A stretch of DNA of 64,000 nucleotides from Vicinamibacterales bacterium (GTDB taxonomy: Bacteria; Acidobacteriota; Vicinamibacteria; Vicinamibacterales; UBA2999), in contig JAUXWO010000123.1 in NCBI GenBank assembly GCA_030680175.1, positions 1 through 64,000 on the forward strand, in the 5' to 3' direction. Under the pieces are notes generated by a model, which saw only the letters and a program-made list of their open reading frames with translations, was not told the DNA's origin and did no database searches. A program made the translations under genes and the position numbers. How positions within the stretch are numbered: position 1 is the first letter of the stretch; each line of letters starts with the position of its first letter. This document shows, one piece after another, positions 17,298 through 25,468 of the stretch.

Positions 17298-20200
17298 ATG
17301 AGCGTTCCGCGTATTGCCATCAAGCGTCCCGTGACGATGTTCATGCTCTCGTTCGTGGTGGTGCTGCTCGGCACCATCTCGCTGACGAGGCTGCCCGTCG
17401 ATCTCATGCCGGACATCAGCTTCCCCAGCCTCACGGTCCGGGTGAACTACCCCGGCGTCGGCCCCCTCGAGATGGAGGAGCTGGTCACGCGGCCGATCGA
17501 ACAGGCCGTGAGCGCCGTCGCCGGCCTCGAGCAGATCAACTCGACCTCGTCGGAAGGGTCGAGCATGGTCCGCCTGAACTTCGTGTGGGGCACGGACCTC
17601 AACGAGGCGGCCGACGAGGTCCGGACGCGCGTGGACCGGGTGCGCGGACGCCTCCCGAACGACGCCGACCCCCCCACCATCTTCAAGTTCGACTCGAATG
17701 CCATGCCGATCATGGGCATCGGCGTCGAGGGCGACTACGACATCGTGACCCTGCGGGAGATCGCCCAGAACGATCTCTCGCCCCGCCTCGAGCGGACGCC
17801 GGGCGTGGCCGCGGTCACCATCGACGGCGGGCTCCGGCGCCAGATCCGGGTGGAGCTCACGCGCGAGAAGATCACGGCGCTCAACCTGTCGGTCGACCGT
17901 GTCGTCCAGATCCTCCGCACCGAAAACCAGAACATCCCGCTCGGCGAGATTGACGAGGCCGATCGCACCTTCCTGCTCCGCAGCCCGGGGCAGTTCCTGC
18001 ACATCGACGAGATCCGCAACACCGTCGTGCTCACGCGCGACGGCGTGCCGATCTACCTGAAGGACATCGCCGACGTGCGCGACGGCACCGAGGATCTCCG
18101 CTCGGTGACCCGCATCAACGGCCGGCCGGGCATCCGCATGCGGGTGACCAAGCAGTCCGGCACCAACACCGTGGCCATCGCGCAGGGGGTCAAGGCGGAG
18201 ATCGCGCGGATCAACCGCGAAGTGCCCGGCGTCACGCTGACGGTGCTCGACGACAGCTCGCTCTTCATCGAGCGGTCGATCGCGGCCGTGCGCAACGCCG
18301 CGATGTTCGGCGCCTTCCTGGTCGTCGCCATCATCTTCGGCTTCCTCCGCGACATCCGATCGACGTTCATCATCTGCATCTCGATTCCGATCTCGATGAT
18401 CGGCACGTTCGCCCTGCTCTACTTCGGCGGGTTCACGCTGAACACGCTGACGTTCGGCGGCCTGGCGCTCGGGATCGGGATGATTGTGGATGCCTCGATC
18501 GTCGTGCTCGAGAACACGTACCGGCATCTCGAGATGGGCAAGGACCGGATGACCGCCGCCATCGACGGCAGCGAGGAGGTCTGGACCGCCATCGTCGCCT
18601 CGGTGCTGACGCAGGTGGCGGTGTTCGTCCCGATGCTCTTCCTGAGCGGCGTCTCGAGCATCATGTTCGGCCAGCTCGCCGCGGTCGTCGCCTTCTCGCT
18701 TCTGATGTCGCTGTTTGTCGCGGTCACCGTCGTCCCGGTGCTCTGCTCCCGGATCCTGAAGGTGGCCACGCCGGGGAGCGAACGCCGGGGCGTGCTCGGC
18801 GTCCTGTTCCGCGCCAGCGAGCAGTTCCTGACCTCGCTCGACACCGCCTACCAGCGGACGCTGCACGCCGCGCTCCACCACCGGCCCATCGTGTTCGCGA
18901 CCGCGCTGACGCTCTTTGTCGGCGCCGTGCTGCTCATCCCGTCGCTCGGCTTCGAGTTCCAGCCGACCACCGACGAGGGCGAGGTCCGCGTCGACGCCGA
19001 GATGGCCGTCGGCACGCGCATCGACCGCATGGAATCGGTGCTGGCCCGGCTCGAGAACGCCATCCGCGAGCAGGTGCCCGAGGCCACGATGCTCATCACC
19101 CAGGCCGGCGGCGGCGGCTTCGGCAACAACTCGAGCCACCGCGGCAACATCACGGTGCGGCTCGTGCCCCGGACCGAACGCACGCGCAGCAACGACCAGA
19201 TTGCCCAGACGCTGCGGCGCGACCTGAGCGGCCTCCCCGGCGTGGTCGTGCGCGCGCGCCCCTCGGGCGGCCAGCAGATGCGCGGCATGGGCGGCGGCAG
19301 CGACAGCCGCCTCTCGATCGAGATTCGCGGCCACAGCCTCGAGGAGTCGAGCCGCGTCGCCCGCGACGTCAAGGCGATGATGGACGTGACCCCGGGCGTG
19401 GCCGACTCGCAGTTGCAGCGTGAGGACGGACGCCCCGAACTCGCCGTCCGCGTGGACCGGGAGAAGGCGGCGCTGCTGGGCCTGACCGTGACGGGCGTGG
19501 CCAACACGATTCGCACGAACGTGGCCGGCACGCAGGCGGCGATGTTCCGCGACGCCGGCAACGAGTACCCCATTGTCGTGCGCCTGCGCGAGGCTGACCG
19601 CGCCGACATCGCCTCGATCGACAACGTGCTGCTCAGCACGCCGTCGGGGCAGGTCCTGCCGGCCAAGAACGTGGCGACGGTGGGCCGCGCCACGGGCCCC
19701 GTGCAGATTGAGCGCAAGAACCAGGAGCGCATCCAGCGCGTGAACGCCGAGGTCGAGACGACGCTCAGCCTGGCGGTGAATGCGATGCAGGAGCGGCTGC
19801 CGCTCATCAACATCCCGCAGGGCTTCTCGGTCGGCTTCGGCAGCGAGGTCGAGGAGCAGGCAAAGTCGTTCCGCGAGCTGCAGCTCACGCTGATCCTCGC
19901 GATCATCCTCGTCTACACGGTCATGGCGTCGCAGTACGAGTCGCTGCGCGACCCGTTCGTCATCATCTTCGCGGTGCCGCTGGCCGCCATCGGCGTCGTC
20001 GGCTCCCTGCTGGTAACGAACACGCCGTTCAGCATGCAAGCCTATATCGGGGTGATCATGCTCGCCGGCATCGTCGTGAACAATGCCATCCTGCTCGTGG
20101 ATTACACGAACACGCTGCGGCGCCGGGACGGCATGCCGCTGCGCCTGGCCGTCGAGACCGCCGGCCGCAACCGTCTGCGCCCCATCATGATGACGAGCGC

Positions 20201-20414
20201 CACGACGATGCTCGGCCTGCTGCCGATGGCGCTCGGGCTCGGGGAAGGGTCGGAACTGCAGGCGCCGCTGGCGCGCGTGGTGATCGGCGGCCTGGCGACC
20301 TCGATGCTCATCACGCTGCTCTTCGTGCCGTCGCTCTACACGCTGCTCGAAGAAGGCTGGCGCGGCCTGTTCCGCGGCAGCCGCCGCGACCCCGAGCCCG
20401 AAGCCGCGGCGTAG
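17298..20414 (+). CDS. RND (AcrB/MexB-type) efflux pump
   Basis: The 1038-aa inner-membrane pump is of normal length for the hydrophobe/amphiphile efflux family. The N-terminal helix with IKRPVTMFMLSFVVVLLG leads into two large periplasmic loops. Membrane helix 4 carries GGLALGIGMIVDASIVVLENTYRH, holding an acidic proton-relay residue. The second half repeats the fold with GVIMLAGIVVNNAILLVDY and the MTSATTMLGLLPMALG signature. The GGAGGA ribosome binding site sits 4-5 bp before ATG 17298. Drug or metal specificity cannot be told from sequence; the acidic relay suggests organic compounds. A bidirectional terminator follows at 20458. Confidence 0.95.
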   Translation: MSVPRIAIKRPVTMFMLSFVVVLLGTISLTRLPVDLMPDISFPSLTVRVNYPGVGPLEMEELVTRPIEQAVSAVAGLEQINSTSSEGSSMVRLNFVWGTDLNEAADEVRTRVDRVRGRLPNDADPPTIFKFDSNAMPIMGIGVEGDYDIVTLREIAQNDLSPRLERTPGVAAVTIDGGLRRQIRVELTREKITALNLSVDRVVQILRTENQNIPLGEIDEADRTFLLRSPGQFLHIDEIRNTVVLTRDGVPIYLKDIADVRDGTEDLRSVTRINGRPGIRMRVTKQSGTNTVAIAQGVKAEIARINREVPGVTLTVLDDSSLFIERSIAAVRNAAMFGAFLVVAIIFGFLRDIRSTFIICISIPISMIGTFALLYFGGFTLNTLTFGGLALGIGMIVDASIVVLENTYRHLEMGKDRMTAAIDGSEEVWTAIVASVLTQVAVFVPMLFLSGVSSIMFGQLAAVVAFSLLMSLFVAVTVVPVLCSRILKVATPGSERRGVLGVLFRASEQFLTSLDTAYQRTLHAALHHRPIVFATALTLFVGAVLLIPSLGFEFQPTTDEGEVRVDAEMAVGTRIDRMESVLARLENAIREQVPEATMLITQAGGGGFGNNSSHRGNITVRLVPRTERTRSNDQIAQTLRRDLSGLPGVVVRARPSGGQQMRGMGGGSDSRLSIEIRGHSLEESSRVARDVKAMMDVTPGVADSQLQREDGRPELAVRVDREKAALLGLTVTGVANTIRTNVAGTQAAMFRDAGNEYPIVVRLREADRADIASIDNVLLSTPSGQVLPAKNVATVGRATGPVQIERKNQERIQRVNAEVETTLSLAVNAMQERLPLINIPQGFSVGFGSEVEEQAKSFRELQLTLILAIILVYTVMASQYESLRDPFVIIFAVPLAAIGVVGSLLVTNTPFSMQAYIGVIMLAGIVVNNAILLVDYTNTLRRRDGMPLRLAVETAGRNRLRPIMMTSATTMLGLLPMALGLGEGSELQAPLARVVIGGLATSMLITLLFVPSLYTLLEEGWRGLFRGSRRDPEPEAAA

Positions 20415-20421
20415 GTCGCGG

Positions 20422-20454
20422 TTCGCTATTCGCTGTTCGCTATTCGCTGTTCGC
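20422..20454. repeat. Heptamer repeat (TTCGCTA/TTCGCTG, about 5 units)
   Basis: Five tandem 7-bp units alternate TTCGCTA and TTCGCTG directly after the acrB-like stop. The same family occurs on the opposite strand near 36538-36568. Confidence 0.85.
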
Positions 20455-20457
20455 CCG

Positions 20458-20493
20458 AAGAGGCTGGCTCCCCACCCAGGGGCCAGCCTCTTT
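20458..20493. terminator. Bidirectional hairpin terminator
   Basis: A perfect 11-bp stem, AAGAGGCTGGC pairing with GCCAGCCTCTT, encloses a short C/G-rich loop and ends in TTT. It lies downstream of the pump gene and ahead of the convergent acid phosphatase gene. Confidence 0.75.
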
Positions 20494-20501
20494 CGTCGTT
20501 C

Positions 20502-20699
20502 CGGCACCCCGGGCACCCCGAGCACCTTGGGCACCCCGAGCACCTTGGGCACCTTGGGCACCTTGGGCACCTTGGGCACCCCGGGCACCCCGAGCACCTT
20601 GGGCACCCCGGGCACCCCGGGCACCTTGGGCACCTTGGGCACCCCGAGCACCTTGGGCACCCCGGGCACCTTGGGCACCCCGAGCACCTTGATCACCCC
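20502..20699. repeat. 9-bp minisatellite, GCACCYYGR (about 22 units)
   Basis: About 22 head-to-tail 9-bp units follow GCACC(CC or TT)G(G or A). Because the period is a multiple of three, long frames run through it on both strands, but the deduced peptides are pure low-complexity Gly/Thr/Pro or Gly/Ala/Arg repeats and have no start signals. The array ends 6 bp before the stop of the convergent acid phosphatase gene. Confidence 0.9.
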
Positions 20700-20704
20700 G
20701 CGTC

Positions 20705-21436
20705 CTACTGCCAACTCCCGTACATCGGATTCGGCACCACGAAGTACCGCACGCCGAAGTCGGTGAAGCCTGGGGCGCCCTGAGCGCGCACCGACTGATC
20801 CAGCGACGGGAAATCGTGGATGTTGTCGCCGAGCCAGGCCACGATCTCGAGACGGTTCGGCGAGGCCGTCGACCGGCCCTCGGCCACCGCCGCAAACCTC
20901 GTGTTCTTCTCGGACGGCCCATCGTCGGGCCGGCAGAGCATGGCGTCGTACACCAGCGTATGGCGCTCGAACACGGCGGCGGTGTCGGCGCACTCGGACT
21001 CGAAGCGATTGGTCACGATGGCGACCTTGCCGCCGAGCGCGCGCACGCGCGCCAGGAACGCCGCGGCGCCCGGCAGCGGCGTCGCCTCGCGCCGTTTCAC
21101 CCACGCGTTCCAGCTCTCGGGTGAGAAGCCCAGCCCGAGGCGCGACCGCTCGATCTGGTAGCCCACGTTGTTGATGATGGTCTCGTCGGCGTCGAGGATC
21201 ACCGCCCAGGTGCCCGGCTCGCGCGTGCGTGTGTCGGCCTCGACACGCGCGGTGGCGAGACGGTAGACCTGGTAGAGCGCGGCATGATACTCGGCCGCAT
21301 CGCGCACCCAGCGGATGGCCTCGGGTTCGGCGGCCGCCGCCGGCGGCGACGTGCGCGGCACCGGTGCGCGGTCCACGGACGCGCAGGCGCCGGTGACGAG
21401 GAGGGTCAGGACGAGGGCGAGGGCTCGGGTGCGCAT
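20705..21436 (-). CDS. HAD-family acid phosphatase lipoprotein (class B / e(P4)-like)
   Basis: The 243-aa product starts with a lipoprotein signal ending in the lipobox LLVTGAC. The mature chain has the HAD motif I ILDADETIINN, motif II in VAIVTNR and motif III/IV in VAWLGDNIHDFPS. These are the signatures of the e(P4)/class B acid phosphatases that release phosphate from nucleotides in the periplasm or at the outer membrane. ATG 21436 has TATGAT 6 bp upstream and no ribosome binding site, suggesting a leaderless mRNA. It is divergent from the DUF5916 gene. Confidence 0.87.
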   Translation of the reverse strand: MRTRALALVLTLLVTGACASVDRAPVPRTSPPAAAAEPEAIRWVRDAAEYHAALYQVYRLATARVEADTRTREPGTWAVILDADETIINNVGYQIERSRLGLGFSPESWNAWVKRREATPLPGAAAFLARVRALGGKVAIVTNRFESECADTAAVFERHTLVYDAMLCRPDDGPSEKNTRFAAVAEGRSTASPNRLEIVAWLGDNIHDFPSLDQSVRAQGAPGFTDFGVRYFVVPNPMYGSWQ

Positions 21437-21442
21437 GCGCCG

Positions 21443-21448
21443 ATCATA
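21443..21448 (-). promoter_or_regulatory. -10 element abutting acid phosphatase start
   Basis: TATGAT on the minus strand ends 6 bp before ATG 21436, with no ribosome binding site between. Confidence 0.5.
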
Positions 21449-21466
21449 CGACGAGGTGGTCGAGCC

Positions 21467-21554
21467 TTCGGCTGTCGGCTCTCGGCTTCGGCTTTCGGCT
21501 TTCGGCTTTCGGCTTTCGGACTTCGGCACCCCGGCACCCCGGCACCCCGGCACC
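21467..21554. repeat. Heptamer (CGGCTTT-type) and octamer (GGCACCCC) repeats
   Basis: About eight 7-bp units of the type CGGCTTT fill 21467-21524. They are followed by about four GGCACCCC units up to 21554. The octamers run to within one base of the TATAAT that serves the downstream gene. Confidence 0.85.
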
Positions 21555-21560
21555 TATAAT
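21555..21560 (+). promoter_or_regulatory. -10 TATAAT abutting DUF5916 gene start
   Basis: A perfect TATAAT ends 8 bp before ATG 21569. There is no ribosome binding site, so the transcript is probably leaderless. Confidence 0.6.
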
Positions 21561-21568
21561 GCCCTCGC

Positions 21569-23821
21569 ATGTCGCTACCCGCCGTCGTCCTTGCATTCCT
21601 GCTCGTCGCCGGCGTTTCTCACGCTACGGCACAGCTTCCCTTCGAAGGACCGGCGGCGCCCGCCGCCCCCGAGGTCTTTGCCCGGGACGAGGCGGGCCGT
21701 GTCACGCTGCGCGCGACGCGCCTGCCGGCGCCGCTGTCGATTGACGGCGTGCTTGATGAGGCCGTCTACCGCGACGTCACGCCGATCACGCACTTCATCC
21801 AGCAGGAGCCGGTCGAGGGCGCCCCCGCGACCGAGCGCACCGAGGCGTGGATCTTCTACGATGACCGGCAGTTCTACGTCTCGGTGCGGGCGTACGATTC
21901 GGACCCGTCGCGCCTGGTCGCCAACGAACTCCGGCGCGACAACTTCAACATCTTCCAGAACGACAACATCACCATCAGCATCGACCCGCTCTACACGCGG
22001 CGCAGCGGCTACTTCTTCCAGACCAACGCGCTCAGCGCGCAGCGCGACCAGGAAGTGCAGGACGAGCGGAGCAACAACAACGACTGGAACGCCATCTGGT
22101 CCACGCGGTCGCGGATTCTCGAGGACGGCTGGTCGATGGAGTTCGCGATCCCGTTCACGTCCCTGCGCTTCCGGGAGGCGGGGCCGCAGGTGTGGGGATT
22201 CAACCTGCGCCGCGTGGTGCGCTGGAAGAACGAGCAGGCGTCGATCGCGCCCATTCCCGCCTCCGCCGGCTTCCGCGCGATGTACCGCTTCGACATCTTC
22301 GCCACACTCGTCGGCGTCGAGGTCCCCGCCGTCCGGCGGACGCTCGACATCAAGCCGTACGGCATCGCCGCCAGCACGACCAACCTCGCGGCCACGCCGC
22401 CCTTCCGCAACGACCCGTCGGCGGATGCGGGCGTTGACGTGAAGTACGGGCTCACCCGCAGCCTCGTCGCCGACTTCACCTACCGCACCGACTTCGCGCA
22501 GGTGGAGGAGGACTCGCAGCAGGTCAACCTCACGCGCTTCAGCCTCTTCTTCCCGGAGAAGCGTGACTTCTTCCTCGAAGGCCAGGGCCTCTTCAGCTTC
22601 GGCGCCACCACGCAGGGCATGGGCGGCGGCGCGCCGGTGGCGCCCGTGGTCTTCTACAGCCGGCGCATCGGACTCGAGGGCGGACGCGACGTGCCGATCC
22701 TCGCCGGCGGGCGGGTCACGGGCCGTGCCGGTCCCTTCGGCATCGGGCTCCTCAACATCCAGACGGAGTCGTCAGAGGGCGCGGGGGCGCCGGCCACCAA
22801 CTTCTCGGTGCTGCGCCTGCGCCGCGACATCCTGCGGCGCAGCAACATCGGCGTCATCGCCACGCACCGCGCGCCCGACGGCGGCGCCGCCAACACCGTG
22901 CTCGGCGTGGACGCGAACTTCTGGTTCTTCCAGAACGTCACGCTCGCCGGCTTCTACGCGCAGTCGGATACCGACGGACGGGACGCGCCCCTCTCGACCC
23001 GGCGCACGTACCGCGGCGAGTTCGACTACGCGGCAGACCGGTACGGCCTCCGCCTCGAGCACCTCGCGGTCGGCGAGGGGTTCGACCCGCAGGTGGGCTT
23101 CCTCAGACGGCAGGCCTTCACGCGGAACTACGCGCAGGTGCGGTTCAGCCCGCGGCCCGTCGAGAGCCGCGTGATCCGGAAGCACACCCTCGAGCTGTCC
23201 TTCGACCACATCGCGGGCCGGGACGGGCGGCTCGAGACGCGAGAGGTGCAGGGCCTCTACCGAATGGACCGGCACAACAACGATCAGTGGACGGTGGAGT
23301 ACGCCGCGCAGCACGAGTTCCTGCGCGCGCCGTTCACGATTGGTGGCGGACACCGCATCCCGGCGGGGACGTACGACTTCGGGGGCGTGCGCAGCTTCTA
23401 CCAGTTCGGCCCGCAGCGGCGCGTGTCGGGCACGGTCACGATGGGGCGCGGGTCCTTCTACGACGGCACGAACACCGAAGCGGGGTACCGCGGCTCGGTC
23501 GAGATCTCGCCGCGATTCAACGTCGAGCCGGGCCTGACGGTGAACTGGATCGACCTGCCGCGCGGGGCCTTTCAGACGCGGCTTGTGAGCGTGCGCAGCA
23601 CGTTCATGGTCTCACCGTACATGGCGCTGAGCGCGTTCGTGCAGTACAACTCGACGGCCGCGGCGCTCGGATCCAGCGTGCGCTTCCGCTGGGAGTACCG
23701 CCCCGGCAGCAACCTGTTCGTCGTCTACAGCGACGGCCGGGACACGTTCGCCCGCCAGGGCTTCCCCGACCTCCAGAACCGCACGCTGGTGGTCAAGGTG
23801 ACAAGGCTGTTTCGGTACTGA
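21569..23821 (+). CDS. DUF5916 protein with N-terminal CBM9-like domain
   Basis: A signal peptide (about 1-22) is followed by a CBM9-like beta-sandwich domain (about 45-240; LPAPLSIDGVLDEAVYRD ... WIFYDDRQFYVSVRAYDSDP). The long DUF5916 region (about 250-750) is rich in alternating aromatic strands, as expected for an outer-membrane beta-barrel, and ends in a hydrophobic LVVKVTRLFRY strand. FPEKRDFFLEGQGLFSFG is a hallmark of the family. At 750 aa it is near full length. Members are common in Acidobacteriota and Bacteroidota; function is unproven, and a role in uptake or surface binding is only inferred. Confidence 0.85.
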   Translation: MSLPAVVLAFLLVAGVSHATAQLPFEGPAAPAAPEVFARDEAGRVTLRATRLPAPLSIDGVLDEAVYRDVTPITHFIQQEPVEGAPATERTEAWIFYDDRQFYVSVRAYDSDPSRLVANELRRDNFNIFQNDNITISIDPLYTRRSGYFFQTNALSAQRDQEVQDERSNNNDWNAIWSTRSRILEDGWSMEFAIPFTSLRFREAGPQVWGFNLRRVVRWKNEQASIAPIPASAGFRAMYRFDIFATLVGVEVPAVRRTLDIKPYGIAASTTNLAATPPFRNDPSADAGVDVKYGLTRSLVADFTYRTDFAQVEEDSQQVNLTRFSLFFPEKRDFFLEGQGLFSFGATTQGMGGGAPVAPVVFYSRRIGLEGGRDVPILAGGRVTGRAGPFGIGLLNIQTESSEGAGAPATNFSVLRLRRDILRRSNIGVIATHRAPDGGAANTVLGVDANFWFFQNVTLAGFYAQSDTDGRDAPLSTRRTYRGEFDYAADRYGLRLEHLAVGEGFDPQVGFLRRQAFTRNYAQVRFSPRPVESRVIRKHTLELSFDHIAGRDGRLETREVQGLYRMDRHNNDQWTVEYAAQHEFLRAPFTIGGGHRIPAGTYDFGGVRSFYQFGPQRRVSGTVTMGRGSFYDGTNTEAGYRGSVEISPRFNVEPGLTVNWIDLPRGAFQTRLVSVRSTFMVSPYMALSAFVQYNSTAAALGSSVRFRWEYRPGSNLFVVYSDGRDTFARQGFPDLQNRTLVVKVTRLFRY

Positions 23822-24016
23822 GAGGTAGTGGGTAGTGGGTAGTGGGTAGTGGGTAGTGGTGGGTGGTGGGTGGTGGGTGGTGGGTGATCGTGGGTGATGG
23901 TGGGTAGTGCGTGGGGTCGCAGGGGGTACCAGAGCGGTCCCACGCACTACCTACTACCTACCACCCACTACCCACTACCCACTACCCACTACCTACGACC
24001 CACGACCCACGACCCA
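23822..24016. repeat. Heptamer array forming a long inverted repeat
   Basis: The spacer between two convergent genes is almost entirely GGTAGTG/GGTGGTG-type 7-bp repeats on the left half and their complement (CACTACC, then CACGACC) on the right half, separated by about 45 bp of unique sequence. The halves could pair as a large imperfect hairpin covering both gene ends. Confidence 0.9.
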
Positions 24017-24829
24017 CTAGATCATCTCAGGCTCCATCACGCGCTCGACGATCTTTCCGGCCGCGACGCTCACGTGGTAGCACTTCGCGCCCGCGCGGGC
24101 AGAGACGACGCGGCGCACCTCGTTGTCCTCGAAGTAGATGCCGGCGTTGTTGTCGCAGGCATAGCCGGGCTTCATCGCCCCCGACAGGATCAGCTTCTCG
24201 TAGTGCGGCCGGCGCTGCACCTCGGCATCGTAATGCGGCGCATGGCTGCCCTTCAGGAAGCCGAGGCACTCGACGATGGTGAGTTCCTTCGGGCGGGAGT
24301 CGGTGGTGCCTTCCTCGAACCAGCAGAGCGAGCCCGCGCTGGCGCCGCCGAGGACGATGCCGCGGTCCCACGCCTCGCGCAGCACCTGATCGATCCCCTG
24401 CGCCTTCCAGATGGCCTGCTGGTTCAGCGTGTTCCCGCCCGACACGACGATTGCATCGACCGACAGGAAGACCTCGTCCCAGCCGCGCGACTGGCGGGTG
24501 CTGGCGATGAAGCTCTCCTGCATCGACGGCTCCACGTTGAGCGGGGCGCAATTGCGGAAGAAGCTGAGCGTGCCGGTCGCCGAGTCGGCGGAGGCCGTGG
24601 GCAGGTAGCAGATCTTCGGCCGCGGCTTGCCCGTCAGCTGCGCCATGTAGCGCAGGAACGATGTGTCGAAGCCGCCGCCGGCGATCAGAATCTTACGGGT
24701 GGCGGTGCCGGGGCGGGGCTGCGCCTCCTCGACCGCCGCCGCCGCACCGGCACCGCCCGCGTCGGCGCCCGTCACCGCGGCCGCGACTGTTCCGATCACC
24801 GACGACACCAGGAACTCTCGTCTCTGCAT
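24017..24829 (-). CDS. Exported peptidase E/cyanophycinase-like (S51) protein
   Basis: The 270-aa protein starts with a twin-arginine-like leader (MQRREFL followed by a hydrophobic Ala-rich stretch). The mature domain has the class I glutamine-amidotransferase-like fold of family S51, with GGGFDTSFLRYM, CYLPTASADS and the nucleophile elbow GGASAGSLCWFEEGTTDS. A histidine follows in LKGSHAPHYD. Homologues cleave aspartyl dipeptides (peptidase E) or cyanophycin; the substrate here is not determined. GGAGGG lies upstream of ATG 24829. Confidence 0.82.
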   Translation of the reverse strand: MQRREFLVSSVIGTVAAAVTGADAGGAGAAAAVEEAQPRPGTATRKILIAGGGFDTSFLRYMAQLTGKPRPKICYLPTASADSATGTLSFFRNCAPLNVEPSMQESFIASTRQSRGWDEVFLSVDAIVVSGGNTLNQQAIWKAQGIDQVLREAWDRGIVLGGASAGSLCWFEEGTTDSRPKELTIVECLGFLKGSHAPHYDAEVQRRPHYEKLILSGAMKPGYACDNNAGIYFEDNEVRRVVSARAGAKCYHVSVAAGKIVERVMEPEMI

Positions 24830-24948
24830 TGGTTTACCCTCCGTGCCGCCACACTATCCCACATCTGGTGCGTGCCGCGGCGGGCGGGTGCGACGGCGGC
24901 ATCAGGGTTGCGTACGGGCGGGCATCGGCGTCTCCGGCGAGTTCCGCA

Positions 24949-24978
24949 TTGACAGACCTAATTGGTCGGATTTATCAT
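24949..24978 (+). promoter_or_regulatory. Promoter with embedded Rrf2/IscR-like palindrome
   Basis: TTGACA (24949-24954), an 18-bp spacer and TATCAT (24973-24978) make a strong sigma-70-type promoter. The spacer contains GACCTAATTGGTC, a palindrome continuing into GG on the right. It resembles the YYGAC...GTCRR sites of Rrf2/IscR-type iron-sulfur regulators. It lies between -35 and -10, where a bound repressor would block transcription. Confidence 0.5.
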
Positions 24979-25013
24979 CCGGATCGTAGAAAGTGAGACC
25001 GAGTCTCACAAAT

Positions 25014-25316
25014 ATGGCCCCTCCTGAACGCCCCAAAGTCTTCGTCTGCCACGGCTCATCCTGCCGTCGTCACAAGGCCTGCGCCGAACTCCGTGACTGC
25101 CTTGGACCCGTCGCTGATGTCGCCGACGTCCGCTGCCAGCGCGTCTGCGACGGCCCCGTCGTCGGCGCCCGCATCGGTGGCGAGCTCGAGTGGTTCAAGC
25201 GCATGGATTCCGACAAGGCGCAGCGCCATCTCGTGGACCTCGTCGCCGGCAGCGGCCGCCTGCGCCGCAGCCTCGAGAAGCGCCGCGTCCCCAAGCGCGC
25301 CGGCAGCCTGCGCTGA
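25014..25316 (+). CDS. Thioredoxin-like [2Fe-2S] ferredoxin domain protein
   Basis: The 100-aa product starts PKVFVCHGSSC and has six cysteines (12, 17, 23, 29, 41, 45). The terminal RCQRVCDGP pair and an early cysteine pair match the C...C...CxxxC pattern of thioredoxin-fold [2Fe-2S] ferredoxins and NuoE-like domains. The last 25 residues are strongly basic (RLRRSLEKRRVPKRAG). It stands alone with its own promoter carrying an Rrf2-like palindrome. An electron-transfer or cluster-sensing role is inferred. It faces the beta-lactamase-family gene, with a 134-bp palindromic element between them. Confidence 0.75.
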   Translation: MAPPERPKVFVCHGSSCRRHKACAELRDCLGPVADVADVRCQRVCDGPVVGARIGGELEWFKRMDSDKAQRHLVDLVAGSGRLRRSLEKRRVPKRAGSLR

Positions 25317-25330
25317 CGTGAGGGACGTGA

Positions 25331-25464
25331 GGGGTCTGGCACCGTGACATCGAAATCGGCGGAGTTTCTGCCACGCCGAAGCTCCGCCTGTGGAAAACCT
25401 GTGCATCGCTCAAAGTGAGCGTGGCAGAAGTTGCGCCGATTTCGATGTCACGGTGCCAGACCCC
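25331..25464. mobile_element. 134-bp palindromic element, copy A
   Basis: Terminal arms of about 46 bp (left 25331-25376, right 25419-25464) are inverted repeats with only a few mismatches. They start GGGGTCTGGCACCGTGACAT and enclose a 42-bp non-conserved centre. Copy B at 60770-60903 has the same arms and the same total length. No protein is encoded. Short non-autonomous palindromes of this kind resemble REPIN/MITE elements moved by REP-associated tyrosine transposases; no such transposase is in the window. It lies between convergent genes. Confidence 0.85.
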
Positions 25465-25468
25465 TCCC

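Noticed and set aside
20502-20699. A CRISPR array or a repeat protein in the 9-bp repeat
   Set aside because: There are no spacers, the units are 9 bp and head to tail, and no start signal or flanking domain supports translation.
15825-21104. A 1759-aa minus-strand open frame
   Set aside because: It is antisense to the efflux adaptor and pump genes and passes through the 9-bp repeat, whose period keeps the frame open. Composition is that of a shadow frame.
23822-24016. A CRISPR array in the GGTAGTG repeats
   Set aside because: Units are contiguous 7-mers without spacers, and no cas genes are in the window.
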